NCBI GenBank assembly: GCA_047517345.1
Contig: JAKZTB010000031.1
Span: 1 to 36,346, forward strand
Length of the DNA stretch: 36,346 nt
Direction of reading: 5' to 3'
Origin: GCA-2717185 sp047517345
GTDB taxonomy: Bacteria; Pseudomonadota; Alphaproteobacteria; UBA8366; GCA-2717185
Shown here: positions 32,901-36,346 of the stretch, piece after piece
How positions within the stretch are numbered: position 1 is the first letter of the stretch
Layout: each line of letters starts with the position of its first letter
Made by a program: the position numbers and the translations under genes
The notes under the pieces: generated by a model
What the model was told of the DNA's origin: nothing
Databases searched by the model: none
The model's input: the letters and a program-made list of their open reading frames with translations, nothing else

Positions 32901-34046
32901 CTACCGGACGTTCGCCGCGCCGATCACATTGTCGAGCGCGGCGGCGAGGCTCGCGACCGAGCGGTCGATATTGTGCAGCTTGTCGAGGCCGAACAGGCCA
33001 AGCCGGAAGGTCTGGAAATCGTCCGGCTCATCGCAGCGTAGCGGTACGCCGGCGGCGATCTGCAGGCCTTGCGCCGCGAACTTGCTGCCGTTCTGGATGC
33101 CGCCATCGTCGGTATAGCAGACCACGACACCGGGCGCCTGGAAGCCTTCCGCGGCGACGCTCTTGAAGCCTTTTTCGGTCAGCAGCGCGCGGACCCGGTC
33201 GCCCAGTTCCTGCTGCTCGGCGCGGACCGTCTCGAAGCCGTATTCGCCGGTTTCCTTCATGGCGTCACGGAAGGCCACGATGCCGTCGGTCGGCATGGTG
33301 GCGTGATAGGCGTGTCCGCCGCCTTCATAGGCTTCCATGATCTCGAGCCATTGCTTCAGGTTGCAGGCGAAGCTGGTGCTCGTCGTCCCGTCGATCACCT
33401 CGCGGGCTTTGGCGCTCATCATCACGACGCCGCAGCAGGGCGAGGCGCTCCAGCCTTTTTGCGGCGCGCTGATCAGGATATCGATCCCGGCGCCCTGCAT
33501 GTCGACCCAGATCGCGCCGGACGCGATGCAGTCCAGCACGAACAGCCCGCCGGCCTCGTGCACTGCATCCGCTATGGCGCGCAAATAGTCCGGGGGCAGG
33601 ATCATGCCCGACGAAGTCTCGACATGCGGCGCGAAGACAACGTCGGGACGTTCGGCCCTGATCGTCGCGACGGCCTCCTCGACCGGCACCGGTGCGAAGG
33701 CGGCCTGGCGGCCATTGTCGACCTGCCGCGCCTTTAGGACGATCGACTCCGAAGGGATGCCGCCGGTTTCCAGTATCTGGCTCCAGCGGAAGCTGAACCA
33801 GCCATTGCGGACGACCAGGCATTTCTTGTCGGTGGCGAACTGCCGCGCGACGGCTTCCATGCCGTAGGTGCCGCCGCCGGGCACCAGCGCGACGGACGCC
33901 GCGTTATAGACCTGCTTCAGGGTGGCGGAGATATCGCGCATCACGCCCTGAAACGATTGCGACATGTGGTTCAGCGACCGGTCCGTGAAGACCACCGAAT
34001 ATTCCAGCAGCCCGTCGGGATCGACCTCGGGTCGTAGTCCAGGCAT
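32901..34046 (-). CDS. Class V aminotransferase (alanine-glyoxylate type)
   Basis: The 381-residue PLP enzyme has VALVPGGGTYGMEAVARQFA (cofactor phosphate loop), LVVRNGWFSFRWSQI, VVFAPHVETSSGMILPPDY, LFVLDCIASGAIWVDM (the Asp that contacts the pyridine ring) and the Schiff-base Lys197 in ISAPQKGWSASP. The fold matches the alanine-glyoxylate / serine-glyoxylate / 2-aminoethylphosphonate transaminase branch. GGAGCAGAG lies directly before the ATG. The metalloprotease promoter lies between this gene and the PEP-CTERM gene, so the two are probably separate units. The substrate is not assignable. Confidence 0.87.
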   Translation of the reverse strand: MPGLRPEVDPDGLLEYSVVFTDRSLNHMSQSFQGVMRDISATLKQVYNAASVALVPGGGTYGMEAVARQFATDKKCLVVRNGWFSFRWSQILETGGIPSESIVLKARQVDNGRQAAFAPVPVEEAVATIRAERPDVVFAPHVETSSGMILPPDYLRAIADAVHEAGGLFVLDCIASGAIWVDMQGAGIDILISAPQKGWSASPCCGVVMMSAKAREVIDGTTSTSFACNLKQWLEIMEAYEGGGHAYHATMPTDGIVAFRDAMKETGEYGFETVRAEQQELGDRVRALLTEKGFKSVAAEGFQAPGVVVCYTDDGGIQNGSKFAAQGLQIAAGVPLRCDEPDDFQTFRLGLFGLDKLHNIDRSVASLAAALDNVIGAANVR

Positions 34047-34256
34047 CTCTGCTCCAGTACCGAATTGTTCCGATTTGCATCATTGACTATTCATTCCGCC
34101 GCCCCGGTACAAGGGCCGATGGGACAATAATCGCCGTTGGACGATTTGCCGCATCATCTGTCGGTTAAACGAAAGAGCGAACCATGGTGGGTAGAATCGC
34201 GCTATAAGTTGGGGCAAGCGGATCGATCCGCCATGCCAAGAAAACGGGAGGATGGG

Positions 34257-34580
34257 ATGAGAAGATTGCAAGCTGCCCTTGCCGCTGCGGCATTTCTGTT
34301 AGCCAGTGGCGCTGCGAACGCAGCGGAAGTCGTTGTTCTGCGCGGCGATACGGCGGAATCGGTCACGATCGCGCGTAACGGTCCGACGGTCCTTCGCGGC
34401 GGCGGCACGATGTTGGTCGATCCGCCGAAGGACGTGGTGGCAGAGCCGAAGAGGCGGACGGTCTACGCTGGCGATACGCTGTGGCTCGTCGGTGAAGGCG
34501 GTCCCGTCGTGGCCTGCTATCTGACGCGTACGGAGTACGCCGACCGGCGCAAGATCACTTGTACGGATCGGCGCTACTAA
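34257..34580 (+). CDS. Small exported hypothetical protein
   Basis: The 107-residue product has a clear signal peptide (MRRLQAALAAAAFLLASG, cut after ANA). The mature domain of about 85 residues contains LRGDTAESVTIARNGPTV, DTLWLVGEGGPVVACYL and a C-terminal CTDRRY. Two cysteines (in VACYL and TCTD) could form a disulfide. I do not recognise a family. GGGAGGATGGG precedes the ATG; an in-frame ATG at 34233 would only lengthen the leader. It is 22 bases upstream of the aldo/keto reductase gene and may share its transcript. Confidence 0.7.
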   Translation: MRRLQAALAAAAFLLASGAANAAEVVVLRGDTAESVTIARNGPTVLRGGGTMLVDPPKDVVAEPKRRTVYAGDTLWLVGEGGPVVACYLTRTEYADRRKITCTDRRY

Positions 34581-34602
34581 AATATATTTCAGGGAAAACG
34601 TG

Positions 34603-35613
34603 ATGGAGTTCCGGTATCTCGGGCAGAGCGGGCTGCGCGTGTCGCAGATCTGCCTCGGCACGATGGAGTTCGGCGCTTCGGCGAGCGAGGCGACGGCGCG
34701 CAAGATGCTCGACACGGCACGCGGCGCACAGGTCAATTTCATCGATTGCGCGGACGCCTATGCCGGCGGCGCATCGGAGACGATGCTCGGCAAACTGATC
34801 GCCAAGGACCGCGCCGACTGGGTGCTGGCAACCAAGGTGGGCCAGCAGGACGGGCCGCCGGAACGCAAGCGCGGCCTGTCGCGGAAATGGATGATGCGGG
34901 CGATCGACGCCAGCCTGACGCGGCTCCGCACCGACCATGTCGACATCTATTACATGCACCACCGGGACGCCGGCACGCCGCTGGCCGAAAGCATCGCCGC
35001 GATGGGTGACATCATCGCCAGCGGCAAGGCGCTGTTCTGGGGCTTCTCCAACCATTACGGCTGGGAGGTGGCGGAGATCGTGCGGCTGTGCGACCAGCTC
35101 GGCGTGCCGCGCCCCGTCGTCAGCCAGCCGATGTACAATCTGGCCATGCGCATGCCGGAGAAAGACCATCTGCCGGCGTGCGATCATTTCGGCATCGGCG
35201 TGGCGACCTTCTCGCCGCTGGCGCGCGGCGTGCTGAGCGGCAAGTACGATCCCAAGAAGGCGCCGCCGAAAGGCAGCCGCGCCGCGCGCGGCGACGGCAG
35301 CGTCCTGAACCGGGACTTCCAGAAGGAAACCTTTGCCGCCGTCGAGAAAATCCGCAAGCACGCCGCCAAGCGCGGCATGACGCCGGCCGACTTCGCCGTG
35401 CTGTGGGTGCTGAACAACCGCATCGTGACCAGCGTCATCGCCGGCCCGCGGACCTTAGCGCAATGGAAGGCCTATCTCGGTGCGCTGAAGCACGCGTTCA
35501 CGGCGGAGGACGAAGCGCTCGTCGACGGTCTCGTCGCGCCCGGCCACCCGGCCGCGCCTGGCCTGATCTGGAACCGCTACCCGCCGATGGGACGCGCCGC
35601 CCGGACGGGTTGA
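34603..35613 (+). CDS. Aldo/keto reductase
   Basis: The 336-residue member of the AKR superfamily reduces carbonyls with NADPH. The catalytic tetrad is visible: Asp48 and Tyr53 (FIDCADAYAGGASE), Lys78 (LATKVGQ) and His119 (VDIYYMHHRD). Cofactor motifs are GFSNHYGWEVAEI, FSPLARGVLSGKY and the C-terminal SVIAGPRTLAQWKAYLGAL. It resembles the bacterial YghZ/Tas-like group. The frame could also begin at the adjacent GTG (34600); ATG 34603 is taken, with AGGGA upstream. Its substrate is unknown. Confidence 0.9.
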   Translation: MEFRYLGQSGLRVSQICLGTMEFGASASEATARKMLDTARGAQVNFIDCADAYAGGASETMLGKLIAKDRADWVLATKVGQQDGPPERKRGLSRKWMMRAIDASLTRLRTDHVDIYYMHHRDAGTPLAESIAAMGDIIASGKALFWGFSNHYGWEVAEIVRLCDQLGVPRPVVSQPMYNLAMRMPEKDHLPACDHFGIGVATFSPLARGVLSGKYDPKKAPPKGSRAARGDGSVLNRDFQKETFAAVEKIRKHAAKRGMTPADFAVLWVLNNRIVTSVIAGPRTLAQWKAYLGALKHAFTAEDEALVDGLVAPGHPAAPGLIWNRYPPMGRAARTG

Positions 35614-35687
35614 GGGGAGGGGAAGCGGTTCGTACCGATTGACGCGCCGTTTCACCATTTTGGAATTGCGCGATTCGCCCTGAACCT

Positions 35688-35816
35688 AGTGTGATGATTC
35701 TGAAGTTCGCCGCATTGAATGCGGCAAGATTCTGGATCTGAATCACACTAGATTCAAATAGTTAATGTGCTGATTCACGAGAAATTCAATCATTTGAATT
35801 TCACGATCAGGACACT
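35688..35816. repeat. Two-hairpin repeat element, copy 2
   Basis: This is a 129-bp copy of the element at 23598-23725, flanked as CTAGTGT (35686-35692) and ACACTAG (35812-35818). Hairpin I pairs AGTGTGAT with ATCACACT and has the inner stem CCGCATT-G-AATGCGG. Hairpin II has GAAATTCAA-TCAT-TTGAATTTC in its core. The right end is read as the C-terminal codons of the 35790-36122 gene. Confidence 0.82.
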
Positions 35817-36122
35817 AGTTGGGTCGGTCTCCGCAGGCCAAATCGTCGCCGTCTCATACGGGTGATTCTTAGAACCACCGGCATCTTGAGGCACGATCCG
35901 GCCAAGTTCCAAATCCCCGTGATCAGGCTCAACCGTCATAACGTCGTTCATTCGCACTGACCGATCTCCGCTGAGCCGATCAACCTGTTCAATTGGTTGT
36001 GACATTTCCTGAACTAACGAAATCCCCAGCAGACTGAAAATGACGGCGATTCCTACGAACCAAGCTGAGACGACATCCTCGACGCTACAAGTGATTTCCG
36101 GTCGTTGGTTTTCATCCTTCAT
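35790..36122 (-). CDS. Small membrane protein of unknown function
   Basis: The 110-residue product has an N-terminal tail (MKDENQRPEITCSVEDVVSA), one membrane segment (WFVGIAVIFSLLGISLV, residues 21-37) and a hydrophilic C-terminal region (EQVDRLSGDRSVRMNDVMTV). GGGG lies nine bases upstream of the ATG. No family is recognised. The last eight codons (SVLIVKFK) come from the end of repeat copy 2, which also provides the stop. The original C-terminus was therefore probably replaced when the element inserted, or the gene is a remnant. Confidence 0.5.
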   Translation of the reverse strand: MKDENQRPEITCSVEDVVSAWFVGIAVIFSLLGISLVQEMSQPIEQVDRLSGDRSVRMNDVMTVEPDHGDLELGRIVPQDAGGSKNHPYETATIWPAETDPTSVLIVKFK

Positions 36123-36259
36123 CAAACTACCCCAAACTGATTTTTCTACGACCAGATTAGGAGCGGCGAGGCACGGTGGATGTGAACTTTCACATCTGTA
36201 TAGTGCGGCACCAACTGGTGAATCGTACCGGTGGCACGTCAAAGTTGGGGCGAAGCGAT

Positions 36260-36346
36260 ATGGATGAAAATCGCGTAACGATTCTCAAAAATTGCAGTCT
36301 TTTAAGAAGGGTGCGAGTCTCGCATGGCAGTGATGTCTGCGGCTTG
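36260..36346 (+). CDS. Start of an unidentified gene (runs off the window)
   Basis: ATG 36260, preceded by GGGGCGAAGCG, opens a frame of at least 29 codons (MDENRVTILKNCSLLRRVRV) with no stop before the window edge. The opening is faintly like the start of cyclic-nucleotide-binding regulators, but too little is visible to name it. Confidence 0.35.
   Translation, partial: MDENRVTILKNCSLLRRVRVSHGSDVCGL

Overview
The window is GC-rich chromosomal DNA, apart from a few AT-rich intergenic patches. It has third-position G/C codons, occasional TTG and GTG starts and many short gene overlaps. The gene set fits a free-living alphaproteobacterium of the Rhodospirillales type, probably marine or aquatic: a CpdR-like regulator beside tRNA-Val, a DgcN/DgcA pair, a class III cyclase, PEP-CTERM proteins and alphaproteobacterial palindromic repeats. 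This placement is inference from gene content, since no rRNA or other marker gene is present.

Layout. 1-2300: the tail of an IS3-like transposase, a pentapeptide-repeat protein and a probably truncated conserved gene. 2460-4490 (minus): a 58-residue PEP-CTERM protein with its own sigma-54-type promoter, and glycerol kinase. 4624-12220 (plus): six close-packed genes, namely a glutamine-synthetase-like ligase, aldehyde dehydrogenase, Fe-alcohol dehydrogenase, a TsaA/TrmO-like protein, MtnA, and a class II aldolase/short-chain dehydrogenase fusion. 12254-13066: a periplasmic cyclophilin and a 61-residue protein. 13144-18757 (plus): GDP-fucose synthase, an adenylate/guanylate cyclase, a class III aminotransferase, DgcN and DgcA. 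18768-22069 (minus): a class V aminotransferase-fold protein, a soluble histidine kinase and a lytic transglycosylase. 22251-22737: a CpdR-like response regulator and tRNA-Val(GAC). 22738-23915 is mostly non-coding, with a second sigma-54-type promoter, a small membrane protein and a two-hairpin repeat. 23916-29185: an SDR enzyme, a class IV aminotransferase, and a selenium-binding/methanethiol-oxidase-like operon divergent from an IclR regulator. 29202-32580 (minus): a decayed copy of an MBL-fold gene, a GST-like protein, the intact MBL-fold gene and a PEP-CTERM zinc metalloprotease with a third sigma-54-type promoter. 32901-36346: a class V aminotransferase, a small exported protein, an aldo/keto reductase, the second copy of the two-hairpin repeat, a small membrane protein whose C-terminus runs into that repeat, and the start of another gene.

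Three threads stand out. First, three loci 10-20 kb apart share one promoter design: two copies of a 17-bp site (consensus TGTAAARNNNTCCGACA), then a -24/-12 element 52-63 bp downstream. Two of them drive PEP-CTERM genes and the third lies ahead of an unknown 51-residue membrane protein. This looks like a dispersed exosortase-linked regulon. Second, mtnA is followed directly by an aldolase/dehydrogenase fusion, which suggests a compact version of the DHAP shunt for methylthioribose or 5-deoxyribose phosphates; a methanethiol-oxidase-like gene lies 15 kb away. Third, an approximately 128-bp element made of two hairpins occurs twice, and one copy supplies the end of a coding frame.
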